This document shows positions 47,431 to 58,894 of a stretch of DNA of 64,000 nucleotides, in pieces. Under the pieces are notes generated by a model, which did no database searches, had not been told where the DNA came from, and saw nothing but the letters and a program-made list of their open reading frames with translations. The position numbers and the translations under genes were made by a program. How positions within the stretch are numbered: position 1 is the first letter of the stretch; every line of letters begins with the position of its first letter. The stretch comes from Acheta domesticus (Eukaryota > Arthropoda > Insecta > Orthoptera > Gryllidae): positions 212,768,731 through 212,832,730 of the forward strand of contig JAHLJT010000631.1 in assembly GCA_031308135.1 (NCBI GenBank), read 5' to 3'.

Positions 47431-47509
47431 CCCACCGCACAGCAGGCTCACTTTGCGAGCTATCGGAAATGTCTGCGCTGCAAACGGATGACAATGGTTG
47501 GTTGGTTGA

Positions 47510-47645
47510 TTAGATATTCCGATTGCATCAACTGCTAAAGTAATTAGTCCCGTAAACGTAGTGCACGTTTTACCGAAGGAGGTGGCGGTCCCCCGCTGGA
47601 TGGTCAGATCTGGCACCGACCTAGTGTCGGCTAACTAAATGTCGG
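47510..47645 (-). repeat. fragment of the ~500-bp SINE
   Basis: Matches the far (3') part of the copy at 18,170-18,300 in the same orientation, including a GGTCAGATCTGGCACCGACC block. Confidence 0.6.
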
Positions 47646-47649
47646 AATG

Positions 47650-48475
47650 TTAAACTGATTAATCAACAGGCAGACTTTGCAGGTCAGAATTCAAGTAAAG
47701 AGTGGTAACATAAACTGTATTTTCTATAAATAAGTGCTGTTCTTTTATATTAACTCAAGTAACCTCAGTAAGTATCGCCGCAACGTATTCCATTGAAAGC
47801 ACATAACGCTCATTTGTACAAGAGTCTTTGGATAGAGATTCTATAATGAAGTGAGAATGGTCAATCAATAATTAATGTGCGACAGTGACTACAGAAAATT
47901 AAAAGTCTGTTATGTGATCATTCTGATCGGCTGTATCCATAGATTTTAGTGACCAACGGAGAAGAAGCTGAGCGCGAAGCTTCTTTTTCACATTAATAAC
48001 TCTCTAATTCCTCAACTCAGGCGTAAAAATAATAATTTTCCCTAGGGAACCATCCTCTATTGATTAGGAGTTCATTTATTGGATTGTGTAAATAGAAAAA
48101 CTTGCCCAGGAAACAAAAGACGAGGAATAAAAGAAAATATTAATTTTACGGTTATGGTAAGGATAGAAGAGAGATGAAATTAGAGAAATTCAGAACAGAA
48201 AAAACTATGCTATCTCACAAAATAGCACATTCATTAGATAGTACACTTTTAAATTGAAAGAAGAGAAATTTCGTTAAGTATCAAGCAATAAAGAATGTAT
48301 ATCATTTGGTTTGAACACGATGAACGGAATTAGAATTTTCTGAGTTATAAGACTTTAGGAAATGTGAGATTTTCTGCATAAGTCTCTCCCTTCAACAATA
48401 TATTTTTGTTGATTTGCACTGATGGGGTCTACAGTTGGCTCTGCACAATGACTTTAAAAATGCCTCTGTAGCATC
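47650..48475. other. AT-rich intergenic, nothing recognised
   Basis: No supported features. Confidence 0.5.
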
Positions 48476-48477
48476 AT

Positions 48478-48940
48478 TGATTGGGAGATCTTCGGATTTT
48501 ACGGCCGACGGTGGTGGATTTCTGACACTGGCTACATAGATTAATCGAACATGGAGGAGAATTCCAGGAGAGAAGAATTCTCATCGGAAGTTTCCCGTGT
48601 TTTCCTCGATCAGTATCAGGTAAATGCAGGTGAAGTATCCTAACAAATGGGCCATGGACCGTGCGCGATCTTTCCTTTCTCATCCTTGTCCTCTCCTTCT
48701 CCATAACCCCAACTCATACATGCACTACAGAACTGCATAGGTGATTCGGGAGTACGGTCATTGCCTTAGAGTTGGGGCAATGCTCTGCTGGAGGAGACAC
48801 CTGAAGGGGAAATGCCGTAAGTCGCCGTATAGCCAATGCCGGATCTTACGTTCTAACGACGGAGGACACCGCCACCTCCCGGGATACAACATACACTACA
48901 CTTTCGGTAGTAATGATCTAACTAGTTGCTACAAACTATT
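48478..48940 (+). repeat. ~500-bp SINE copy
   Basis: Long, clear alignment with the reverse complement of 18,170-18,640. It starts inside the head (GGCCGACGGTGGTGGATTTC) and lacks box A. Confidence 0.7.
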
Positions 48941-48959
48941 ACTCTTTTCAACCAATCCA

Positions 48960-49134
48960 AACCCCGACGCTGCTGAAGAGCGCCCCAGCATTTCCCTTCG
49001 TGCAGCGCGACCACTTCGCGCGCCCCTGTCTCGGGCGCGGAGGCGTTTGCGAGGGAGGCTTCCCTCGTGCAAGTTCTCGGTCGAGCGGCGGCGATTACGC
49101 GCGGCCTTGGGCTCCCCGGAGGCGTCCGCCCCCG
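48960..49134. other. GC/CpG island 20
   Basis: CpG-rich sequence between the SINE copy and the 41-bp minisatellite. Confidence 0.45.
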
Positions 49135-49600
49135 CCCCGCCCCCTCCACCTCCATCGCCCCCGTCTCCGCCCCCGCCCCGCCCCCTCCTCCTCCATCGCC
49201 CCCGTCTCCGCCCCCGCCCCGCCCCCTCCTCCTCCATCGCCCTCGTCTCCGCCCCCGCCCCGCCCCCTCCTCCTCCATCGCCCCCGTCTCCGCCCCCGCC
49301 CCGCCCCTTCCTCCTCCATCGCCCTCGTCTCCGCCCCCGCCCCGCCCCCTCCTCCTCCATCGCCCCCGTCTCCGCCCCCGCCCCGCCCCCTCCTCCTCCA
49401 TCGCCCCCGTCTCCGCCCCCGCCCCGCTCCCTCCTCCTCCATCGCCTCCGTCTCCGCCACCGCCCCGCCCACTCCTCCTCCATCGCCCCCGTCTCCGCCC
49501 CCGCCCCGCCCCCTCCTCCTCCATCGCCCCCGTCTCCGCCCCCGCCCCGCCCCCTCCTCCTTCATCGCCTCCGTCTCCGCCCGCGCCCCGCCCCGCCGCA
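49135..49600. repeat. 41-bp C-rich minisatellite, about 11 copies
   Basis: Unit of 41 bases built from CCATCGCCCCCGTCTCC and GCCCCCGCCCCGCCCC plus TCCTCCT, with about 10-20% variation between copies. Because 3 x 41 is a multiple of 3, stop-free frames extend over hundreds of codons on both strands (416 codons plus, 241 minus). These are Pro/Ser- or Gly/Arg-rich products of the repeat and not supported as genes. Confidence 0.92.
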
Positions 49601-49604
49601 CCCA

Positions 49605-50050
49605 CGTCCCGCCCCGTCTCCACCTCCGCCCCAACCTGAGCCTCCATCTCCTCCTCCGCCTATGCCTCTGCCCCCGCCCCCGGCTCGATACACGCCACGG
49701 AAGATGGACTCGGGGACCAAGGGGCTGCTTTCTCTAAGGACACACGAGATGGGCAGAGCCCTCCGACTTTATCGATTCGCGCTTCACGCGATTATCTCTT
49801 GGATGACGACAATGCCTTGCGTAACTTGGTTGGAACAAATTCCTAAAGCGGAAAGAAGTGCTTTTTCCGTGTGCTTTGATCACCAAAGAGTGCCTTTTAG
49901 GCTAGGTTGTACAGATGTCAACACAATGAGTAAGCTTATTGTAAGTACCTTAAAGCGTACACCTGCGTTTTCCTACCATCCCCTATTCTAAGGAAGTCTC
50001 TACCTGTGCTTTCTACTGGATGATGGACGTTAAGGTGATATGGATAATGA
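49605..50050. other. C-rich tail then ordinary sequence
   Basis: Degenerate CCT/CCG repeats to about 49,690, then normal sequence. The long frame continues to 49,991 without motifs. Confidence 0.4.
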
Positions 50051-50109
50051 TGATAAAGAATGAATGATTTTAAATGGAGTGATGTTAAGGATTCAAAGAT
50101 ATTTTATAG

Positions 50110-50240
50110 TTCGAGAAGCCAACCACGCGGTGAAAACATCTACATTTCACACGAGGTTTCAATCCGTACCCTTCGACTTTGCAGACATAAGAGCTGCCTC
50201 ACGCTGCCTCAACGGACTTGTGTCACCGTTGCCGGCAAAA
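50110..50240 (-). repeat. possible degenerate SINE
   Basis: Shares AAGCCAACCACG and following order with 59,200-59,300, where a reversed box B-like sequence is present. Weak. Confidence 0.3.
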
Positions 50241-50259
50241 AAAAGTTCTGGTAGAAAAG

Positions 50260-52590
50260 TAGTAGGTATGGATATAGAGCTTATCACTGCGGATTTTCCC
50301 CCATACTTTCGTTTTTAATAAGAATAATAGAAAACTGAACAATCCTCCCGAAGAGAGAGAATTGATCCTGAAAGGTATGAAGAGTTGTAACAAGTTCTTT
50401 TCCTGAACCAACTGCACTAAATGCTTCCTATTTAAACCTTTATTTATTTATGTCATTATTGAAATGAAATTATCATCAATGAAACTATTTCTTTTTTCAT
50501 ACTTTGATTGAATATATTGTTAGAATTTCGTTCCTTTAATGTCAGACTTAGGAATACGAGAACCCTTAAAGTGTATATTAAAATACCAAAAATGTCTCAA
50601 GCTGCGGAAAACTCTTTGAGGTACATTCACGAAACACAAACTTTCAAATAAGGACGTAGATCTTTATCGCCGAGACTTTGTTGAACAAATTTGGGAAGAA
50701 ACCAGTGGCGTATACTGTGGAATACCGGGGCTACCGACGGTAGCCCGAGAAAATGACGAAAACACAAATATGTGAAGATAAATTATATTAAAAATAATTA
50801 TAGACTACATTCCTGGCACATTCACTAGAGTGCAGACTGGGTCAAAATTGACCACTAGGCCCTTACAAAATAAAGAAGATGGCTATAGTCTATCATCTAG
50901 GAATGCTTAAAGATAAAAAATGAGATAATTTATACTTTGAGAAATAGGTAACTTCTAATTGAACTGTTGATAAAATGGAATTTGTTGAAATTTTGTCAAA
51001 AAAAATCAATCCGTTGTGAAACGAAGTTGTTAAACTTTTTGTAATGTATATTTTACGACTAAAGACTGAAATATGGTTATGATTAATGTTATGGGAAGTC
51101 GGTTAATTCTCATATTAGTCAGACCGTTCGGATAAAGCTGTCGATGAAATAATAATTTCGGACTTCATCCAGCTAATGTTGGCCTTAGGCGCAGGGTGAT
51201 GGCCACAGTAAGGTAACTGTCCGAGAATGAGCCGTCTCGTGTGTTTGCAAGAAGTATTTTAGTATAACAGTGTATTGGAAATTACGCGTTGGACAGATGC
51301 AAATGACGCGTTGCACGTGGTGCACAGATTCAAGGTTGTTTTATGTAAATCGCTTAGTTCGAAGGTCAGGGCCTCGTCACCCCAACTCTGAAACGAATAT
51401 CGAAGACTCAAATGAGAATTCAGTGAGGTTAGGGTAGGAATGTGAAGTTGCGTAAGTAGCAGTATGACCGACGTACGACTAATATGGTGGACCTCAAACT
51501 ACACACCTTGTTTCTTACTACTTCCCTCTAGCAATCTGATCCCTGCTTATTTGATATTATTTGTTCTTCCTCGTCGCCGTAGCGTAGTTCACCTACCCTA
51601 CCTCAGGGTGACTAATGCGCAGTTTATCCGGATAAATTCCAAAATATGGTTCGAAGTTGTTCCTAATTTGGACTGTTCTTCGGACACGTCCACTTTGATT
51701 AATGTGCAACGCTAACATTAATTGGCTAATTCAGGAAATCAGATTCATATTCAGACTTTAGCTGAAATACACTATGTCCATAAGAGAGATACATAAGTAA
51801 CAATAGAATATATCTCGTCAAAGAAAATATACTATGAAAGTAAACAAAGCACAGAAAATGTGAACAAAAACGTGAGATATTATGCGTTTTACTATTCGTG
51901 TAATACACAATTACTTCATCATAATTGCAATTACACGTCATATATCCAATTACGTAATGCGCATCCAATGTATATATAATGGACTGTGTGTCAAAATAAT
52001 TCGTATTACACATTTTATTGTTTATTATCCATTCATATGTAATTTCACCAGAGGTTTGAAACTTAACGACAAATTCGCGAGTTGCTTAGCAACAAATAGA
52101 CTTAACTGAGACATTTCAATACACGAGTGAAATTCGATTAGACTATTTCACAAATGAAAGTAATATATCTTTTGTTTACACACAAACCTGTCGAAAACGG
52201 AAATTGGTAATAACAGAAAATTGTCTGCAACGGAGAAATAGATGGCCCTATGCGTTTATTATATAAATTGCACGTAATTTAACCTGCTTTTAAAGGAAAT
52301 TGCTGAACGCGAAGAGGGTACCCTTTTTTAGTTTCTTTTGAGCTGGCAACCTGGATGTTGCGGAAAGGGGAGAAGGGAAGACGAAAGACGAAGCAATGAC
52401 CTCCACATTGGCTTGGGGTACGCAGCGCGATCCGCTAGATGATGACTAATTCCCAGAGGGGGGAACCGATTTCGATGATGCAGGTGCTGTCCATTCTCTC
52501 CCAGCCCAAGAGGTTGTGTGAAAAGAGACAGTTTCCTTCATATTCAAAGCGGTTGAATCGTTACGACTCTTAACGTACGTAACGTATCTT
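50260..52590. other. AT-rich intergenic
   Basis: A possible hAT terminal motif CAGTGGCGTATACTG lies at 50,703. No supported gene. Confidence 0.45.
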
Positions 52591-52847
52591 TATACTGCGA
52601 TTTTTCTAAGAGCGACTCTCAAGGCCACTCAAATCCCATCTTGCCGATGGAATATGTCACGGCATTTCGCGTCTTTCTCAGTCGTTCCGCTAGATTTTGC
52701 ACGATCGCGACCGTATGAAGCAGTGCTTGCGATCATGCGACTTCTAGCGGCAAGACCGAGAAAAGACGCGAAATGCCGTGACATATTCCATCGCGAAGAT
52801 GGGATTTGAGTGGCCTTGAGGGTCGCTCTTAGAAAAATCGCAGTATA
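52591..52847. mobile_element. palindromic MITE, 257 bp
   Basis: Arms of about 120 bases (from TATACTGCGATTTTTCTAAG inward) pair with only a few mismatches around a short loop near 52,715. Ends TATACTGCG/CGCAGTATA allow a TA target. No coding sequence. It sits just upstream of the Tigger remnant. Confidence 0.85.
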
Positions 52848-52950
52848 GTGTAGTGCTTCGTAAATGATATTTGGAGGATATAAGAGGAAACTCTGATACT
52901 ACAAGAACATGTGGGAGAGTGCAAAACAAGAATGACAGTCACCACAATTT

Positions 52951-54352
52951 GTGAAAAATTGGAATAAAAAGACTTATATATTGCAAGAGAAAGAATATTA
53001 TGGACAAATGGTTGCAAGGAAACTCACCAAACGAAGGGCTGCTATAAATGGGAACGAACAAGTTAACGAACTCACATGGGAATGCTTCGCCGCACCGCTG
53101 GCAATGAACGTGTCGATTTCAGGGCCCATTTTACAAGCCAAGGCTATTGAAATCGCTCGTAAGTTAGGCAAGACTGATTTTAAGGCTTCAAACGGATGGT
53201 TGGAATCGAACTAGAGATATCATGTATTGCAAAACTGTGCAAGTAAAAGCAAAAGTCATCGATCACAATGCAGCAGGAGAGTAGCTGGAACGTATTCCGG
53301 AGATTTATCTGGGACATGCGACATTTTTTTACTGCGACGAAACCGTACCGTTTTTAGAATGGTTCCTACAAAACGTCTGACTGCAATACGTGTGCCGCTG
53401 AATAATTAAGTAAATAACGCCTAACAGTATTACTTTGCTGCAACACAAGAAGACAATTTGAATGACCATTGGATATTGGAAAGGCATAGAAACCACGTTG
53501 CTTAAAAAATTTGAATATCTGTGAACTTCCAGTTGAATTGAAAGCTGACAAGAAAGCTTGGATAACAGCCTATTATAAAAGAATGACTATGGGGATTTAA
53601 TGCACAAATGGTAAAAAAACACAGAAACGTTCTGTTATTTTTCGACAATGCATCTTACCATCTGCATGGTTCCTTAAAAAATGTTAAGTTGCGAAGATTC
53701 TCTGGGAATGCCTCCTCTTTGACTTCCCCTTCGACCGAGGCATAATTTATGCCTTTAAATTTCAGTACAGATCCTTACTTATGCAGTTCATACTTCCCCA
53801 CATAGACGCGATTCCGTGACACAGTTGACAAAATTTGTGACTTTTTTAGGCGTTGTGCATTAGAAATCAAAATCGTGCAAAGAATTGTGGATTCTGAATT
53901 GCTTTTGTGGCCCTAAATTGCTTTTGTAAAGAAGAATTCTGCATGTAGCATGAAAGCAGCAAAGAAGAGAGTGCCGAGACCACCGTTTTCAAGACATGTT
54001 AATGAAGTGAACCTGAGGGAACTAACTTCAGACGAATTGTGCTGAGCAAGTGCCAACGTGCTGAGCATGTACCAAAGAATTGTGCTGGGTGTCAATTGTG
54101 CTGAGGAAGTGCCAACGAAGGATGAACATTGTTGAAATGAGCGATTGAGTTCCGGAAGACATAATCTCTCAGACGAAAGAATCCAGAAGACGAAAATTTA
54201 GGAGAGAACGAAAAAGAAGCAACGAAAATCCCATCAAAACATAACGTTATGCACTTATGCAAACAAAAAAATTGAAGAATTTTTTGCCTCAGAATAACAG
54301 TGAAATATTAAATACATGGAATGCAGTTTGTGTTGATGTTAAAAAGGAAGCG
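52951..54352 (+). pseudogene. pogo/Tigger-type transposase, decayed
   Basis: The first 87-codon frame matches the CENP-B/Tigger DNA-binding region: Val-Ser-Gly-Pro-Ile-Leu-Gln-Ala-Lys-Ala and Phe-Lys-Ala-Ser-Asn-Gly-Trp-Leu, at about residues 57-85. After frameshifts the DDE_1 catalytic landmarks can still be traced. There is a Cys-Asp-Glu-Thr motif near 53,330 (family 'ADET'), a 'KKAWIT' block near 53,550 and a 'FDRGIIYAFK' block near 53,730 (family 'LDQGVI'). A lysine-rich tail ends about 54,352. Many stops and shifts make it inactive. Family members are about 450-550 residues and cut and paste DNA at TA. A diverged short tandem repeat (GTGCTGAG-AAGTGCCAAC) lies inside at 54,040-54,118. Confidence 0.7.
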
Positions 54353-54532
54353 TAAATAAAGAAAAAGGCAAAACAAATATTTTTGTTAGATTAATTTCAT
54401 TGGGGTTCTTTTAGAGAGATGTATGTAAACTATTTTACAATATTACGCACGTTTCATGTACTACAAAATTGATTTAATTAAAATAATTATTTTGTGACGA
54501 AGTGCATTTTATTTGGCTTAGTACATTTTGAA

Positions 54533-54600
54533 AACCTGGTCATAACGGAAAATCGCTTTAACGGAAATTTCGATCGAGCCCATGCTCTTTCGTTGAGAGC
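54533..54600 (+). mobile_element. pogo/Tigger-like terminal repeat
   Basis: ACCTGGTCATAACGGAAAAT followed by CGCTTTAACGG is typical of pogo/Tigger termini. It is in left-end orientation although it lies right of the transposase remnant, so it may start a second element. Confidence 0.5.
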
Positions 54601-54689
54601 AGATTTGACTGAAGTATGAACATAATGTTGAGGCAAGACTATAGTGTGCGTTTTTCCTTGCGATGTCCCAGTATATGCTGCTGTGTGAC

Positions 54690-54852
54690 GATGAGAAAAT
54701 TCACTTCTCAGGTTGAGAAGACCGGAACACGACGTGGGGATGTCTACATGCTAACCACGCGTAACTCCTTAACCCATGGCCGCGAGGCAGGGACATCGCC
54801 GGAAGGCCTGAGCCCGTTCACGGGCTGTCGCGCCAAGTACATACATACATGA
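54690..54852. repeat. possible SINE-like insertion with (CATA)n tail
   Basis: Moderate-GC, about 160 bases in AT-rich DNA, ending in TACATACATACATG. No box A/B is clear. Confidence 0.25.
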
Positions 54853-55139
54853 ACATAATGTTAAATACGGCGAAAACTGTTTCTTTGTGGTTTGTTTCAG
54901 ACGCTGCATTGGTTTACGTTATGAAAGGGATATTTATTTATTTTCCAAATCATATGCAGTAAAGCGACAGCGAAAAGTCGACACGTGAAATTTCCAATTT
55001 TAGACGCCCGTGTCTGGTTTATAACCATCTTATTGCAAAATACTATTAGCCGGATTGAAACTAATAACTCGTGAGTGGAATAGACCATGAAATTCATTGG
55101 CGGGAATCAGATTCAAAGTTCTGCCCGAAGCACTACTGG

Positions 55140-55171
55140 TATCAGCTCGTCCCTCTGTACGGAGCTTGGCA

Positions 55172-55206
<35 letters not shown>

Positions 55207-55407
55207 GTGTCCTCGCCGGCGGCGCCCACCGGAAAAAGAGGCGCTGGCAGTAGGCAATCGCCGACGGGGAGACGGTCGCCGCGCCGCGCCGCGTCTGTTT
55301 ATAAACGCCGCCCCAACATAGCCCTCGCCCACTCGCCCTGGACAATGGGCGTCTATTTGCGCGAGCGCTCGCCCGCCGCGGGAGCGTCTGCCCGCCCACC
55401 CGGCCCA

Positions 55408-55442
<35 letters not shown>

Positions 55443-55520
55443 ATCGCTCGCGCCGCCGCGCCCGCCAAGCGGGAACAATGCCCTGACCTTGCGTGTCAGG
55501 TGGCCGATATACGCGAGGTC
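55140..55520. other. GC/CpG island 21 with (GGC)n and (GCCCGC)n
   Basis: About 12 GGC units at 55,169-55,205 and CCCGCG tandem units at 55,405-55,441. Long frames on both strands are repeat products. Confidence 0.55.
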
Positions 55521-55529
55521 GCGCGTGGG

Positions 55530-57765
55530 TTGAATTAACTCACGGTTTAAGAACAAGAGAGTTAACAAGTGGCCGCGCTCCGAAAATATCAATGCGGGGG
55601 AGAGGCGCTTTCGGGAAGTCCCAGCTTAGAGTCGTTGGCTGAGCACGGGAAGGGCTCCTGCCTTTGTGCGGTTGAGTTAAGGACAGGACTCGAAACAAAG
55701 ACAGGAAGGAATAAGGACATGAAATCTAATAAATATTGAGAGAAAACTCAGAATGGTAGTATCTCAACAATGTTTATAAGTTTCTTTAGATGATATATAA
55801 ACTATTCAAAAAACAGTAATAATTTTCATAACATATTAGCTGATATTTATCGCCATCTAATAGAAAAAAATCCTTAGCCGATGTAATGACAATAAAATAT
55901 TAGTTTACGATGCCCATACTTGTACAATGTCCAAAGTATACATTTACTAAATACTTTACACATTATTATAAAACACTTCAGAGAATCGCTTAAAACTGAA
56001 CAACACATGCAATGACACATCTACTACAGTTTCTTTATAATTAATGAAAACCACTTTTCCGAAAGAGTTCCATACGATTTATAAAGAAAATATATTTGGT
56101 TTTCCCTGGAAAGGAAATGACGCCTGTTTTCTCCCAAAAGAAAAAGAGACGCGCACAATTACTAAAATATTATTTAAATTATTTTGTGTAACAAAGACAA
56201 ATATCATCATCGGAACAATTAAGCAAAATGAACGGCCATTGATTTTATTTCAAAATGGTAGATATGTCATAAAAGTTAATGGTCTAAAAACATATCCAAC
56301 GAACAAATTGTTCAATGTGTTAAGAAATGGGTACATCGACCTTGTATCGTAATTGTATCGTAGCAAATGGATATCTACATAATAAGAGTATATTATTGGC
56401 TACTTGAACATTATGTATATAATGCTGATCATGTTCATATCAATTCACGTCTGGTTTATATTTTTACTCACGTCTAGTTTATATAACTATTTTAATGTGC
56501 AATGACACTTCGGAATCCACCTCAGTTAAAATTATTACAAGAATCTATGGACTAAAAACGAGTGCAAATTATTCAAACTGTTAAAACATACTCCTTGAGA
56601 AAGTTTTCTCTCTGAATATACTTCATCTACCTTCTTCGTGACTGCTCATCATCCCACATGTTCTATCTTGAGCCATCATCGTCATCGGTTCTCTTAGATC
56701 TTCTGTTACGTCTTGGCAATCTCCCGTTTACAAAGTCATCTGTCTCCTTTAAGAGTGATTTCTTTAAGCACCAATCACCCTCACTTAAAACGTTTATAAC
56801 TTCGTTAACATTTTTTCTTCTTGACAAGTACAGTAATGTTTTAACAAAATTTTAAATACATCCTAACTTTAGGTTAGTAATAATCAAAAAGAAATTTACA
56901 TCTAGTGCTTTTAATTCAATTTTATTGTATTTCAAATGATTCATTATTTATATTCTTGTTAGATATTAAATTTGGAAAATATAAAACATTAGAAAAAGCA
57001 GGAAATATGATAATTATAACTGTTTGTTTAATTTTCACTAATATCTATTTGTGTACATTTCACGTTTTCTGCACGCTTTTTTCAGTGCTCGAAAGAAACC
57101 AATAATACGATGAATGTGATAATGCAAGCAAACATAAAAATATTTTATACATAAGGAAGAAGAAACTCGAAAGAAGCAGAAAAAGAAAGAGAGAGGAAAA
57201 GTTAAGAGAGAAAAGTGGGAGGAAGAATAAACGAACAAAAGAAAACAAAAGCCGATAACTAGACATGCGCATATAAATTCACAATTCGTTCCCAAATTTT
57301 GAAAGAAAATCTCCCATGACCTGAGATTTATCAATACTGGTGATGGCGGATTCGATTCCTCGAATGCCTGGAATTCGAAGAAAATTCAAGGTGTCAAAAC
57401 AAGTGACATAACGTTTCTTTTCGCAAAATGCATTTTAATGAATCATTTGTAATTCTTCTTCTCTCTCTACACTTAAAGACTAACTTGGCCTGCTTGCACT
57501 TCTTCCGCCTTGAACTACGCGGGCTACATCTTCCTTGACGGACACCTACGAGGGGCTTTGACAATTTTACCTGGATGCATTATCGGTATATGCGAGTTCT
57601 ATTTTTCTCTTTTTCCTTCAATTCTTTAACCTACTGTTTGGATGTGGCACTGTTTTATATTTGCACTGTTTTATATTTTCAGAAGACTATACTTCATAAC
57701 AATAATATTTGGAAACAAGTTTTCCAAACAATATCATTTAAGCATCCTTATATTCTTGCATTCAA
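55530..57765. other. AT-rich intergenic
   Basis: Contains a 102-codon plus-strand frame (56,044-56,352) without recognisable motifs and a purine-rich tract at about 57,150-57,245. No gene supported. Confidence 0.45.
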
Positions 57766-57766
57766 A

Positions 57767-57767
<1 letters not shown>

Positions 57768-57829
<62 letters not shown>
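57768..57829. repeat. (ATT)n microsatellite, about 20 units
   Basis: Pure ATT repeat abutting the 3' end of the minus-strand retrotransposon. Confidence 0.97.
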
Positions 57830-57830
<1 letters not shown>

Positions 57831-58860
57831 CTCTAAATCACGACTAAAGAAGTTATGTGTCGGCTGAATATAAAATCTACTCCAGGTTGCAACCAGCTAC
57901 CTAAGGAGTAGATCTAGGGACTGCCGGTGCCTCTACAATACTTTACGCAAAATGTGTGGAATTTACGCAAAATGTGTCAAATTTTGCGGAACAAATCCCA
58001 GAGCTCCGATAACTATCGGGACGACCTGTGCTTTTAAGCCCCACATTCGTCTGATCTCGATTTCCAAACTCTTGTATTTAAGACGTTTCTCTGCCTCCTT
58101 GGTAACGACGTTTTGATCGCAAGGTACATCAACATCCACAAGTAAACACGATTTGTTCTCCAAATCCCGGATGACTATATCCGGTTTGTTTGCCGCTATC
58201 TTGCGATCAGTTTGAATTTGTTGGTCGTACAATATCGTACACAATCCAACAGACGTCACCGGTTTCGGTGAGTGTTCGTACCACTTGGGGCATGTGTTAG
58301 GAACTTCGAGGGCGGTACAGATCTGCCAGTGGAGGTAGCTACATACCCTATCGTGTCTTTTCAAGTATTCGGTCTTTGCTAGGATTGGACAAGCTGAGAC
58401 AATATGATCAATGGTTTCTACGTGTTCTTGACAAATGCGGCATTTATCATCTTGGGAAATTTTGAGAACCGCTTTATCATAATGTCGTGTTCTCAAGGTC
58501 TGATCTTGGGCAGCTATTACAAGTGCTTCCGATTCTGGCTTCATTCTTCCCCTTTTAAGCCACATAAATGATTGATCTTTATTGATCTGCACCTTGTCCA
58601 TTCTTTTTAGGTACTGTCCGTGGAGTGGTTTGTCTCTCCACGATTTCTTTAACATTTTTTGTGTCTCCAATTTCATGTTAAGTAGCATCAGAAGTTCAGT
58701 GTCTCTGTCATTCTGGGAGTCTTGCATAGTCTTGTTCGCAATGCTTCTTGCTACACTTACAATGCCTCTGTTTCCCATTCTTCGGTCAGATTTCATGACC
58801 TGCCTCATTAGTGGGTCATCTTGATGGCTGACTACATACTTTCCCATCCCGGTTATTGCA
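57830..58860 (-). mobile_element. Dong/R4-like non-LTR retrotransposon, 5'-truncated, in ATT repeats
   Basis: About 1.03 kb between (ATT)n at 57,768-57,829 and ATT repeats at 58,868-58,890. It holds the C-terminal coding region and a ~130-base 3' UTR that matches the copy at 1-495. The upstream reverse transcriptase is missing. A 20-base tandem (TTTACGCAAAATGTGT) occurs twice at 57,941-57,978. Confidence 0.8.
57963..58847 (-). CDS. C-terminal zinc knuckle and endonuclease of a Dong/R4-like element (partial)
   Basis: 294 uninterrupted codons. Residues 136-153 form a CX2CX8HX4C zinc knuckle (Cys136, Cys139, His148, Cys153), as found just before the restriction-like endonuclease in R2/R4/Dong elements. 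Residues 221-240 hold Lys-Pro-Asp-Ile-Val-Ile-Arg-Asp, then Leu-Leu-Val-Asp-Val-Asp, consistent with the PD...D core of that nuclease. A Lys/Arg-rich segment and Arg-Met-Trp follow (about 250-270). In the family this nuclease nicks the target so that the reverse transcriptase can prime on it. The reverse transcriptase itself (about 600 more residues upstream) is absent, and the ATG at 58,847 is probably an internal methionine. The open frame suggests a fairly recent insertion. Transcription is not evident. Confidence 0.75.
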   Translation of the reverse strand: MGKYVVSHQDDPLMRQVMKSDRRMGNRGIVSVARSIANKTMQDSQNDRDTELLMLLNMKLETQKMLKKSWRDKPLHGQYLKRMDKVQINKDQSFMWLKRGRMKPESEALVIAAQDQTLRTRHYDKAVLKISQDDKCRICQEHVETIDHIVSACPILAKTEYLKRHDRVCSYLHWQICTALEVPNTCPKWYEHSPKPVTSVGLCTILYDQQIQTDRKIAANKPDIVIRDLENKSCLLVDVDVPCDQNVVTKEAEKRLKYKSLEIEIRRMWGLKAQVVPIVIGALGFVPQNLTHFA

Positions 58861-58867
58861 TTGTTGT

Positions 58868-58890
58868 TATTATTATTATTATTATTATTT
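58868..58890. repeat. (ATT)n microsatellite, about 8 units
   Basis: Flanks the 5' side of the retrotransposon. With 57,768-57,829 it suggests insertion inside one ATT array. Confidence 0.9.
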
Positions 58891-58894
58891 CATT

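Noticed and set aside
48741..49991. 416-codon proline-rich open frame and 241-codon minus-strand frame
   Set aside because: Both run through the 41-bp minisatellite and a SINE copy. No signal for real coding.
50703..50760. hAT element from CAGTGGCGTA terminus
   Set aside because: Only a short terminal-like motif. No partner end or target duplication found.
56044..56352. 102-codon plus-strand frame
   Set aside because: AT-rich, no recognisable domain, no splice or promoter support. Likely chance.
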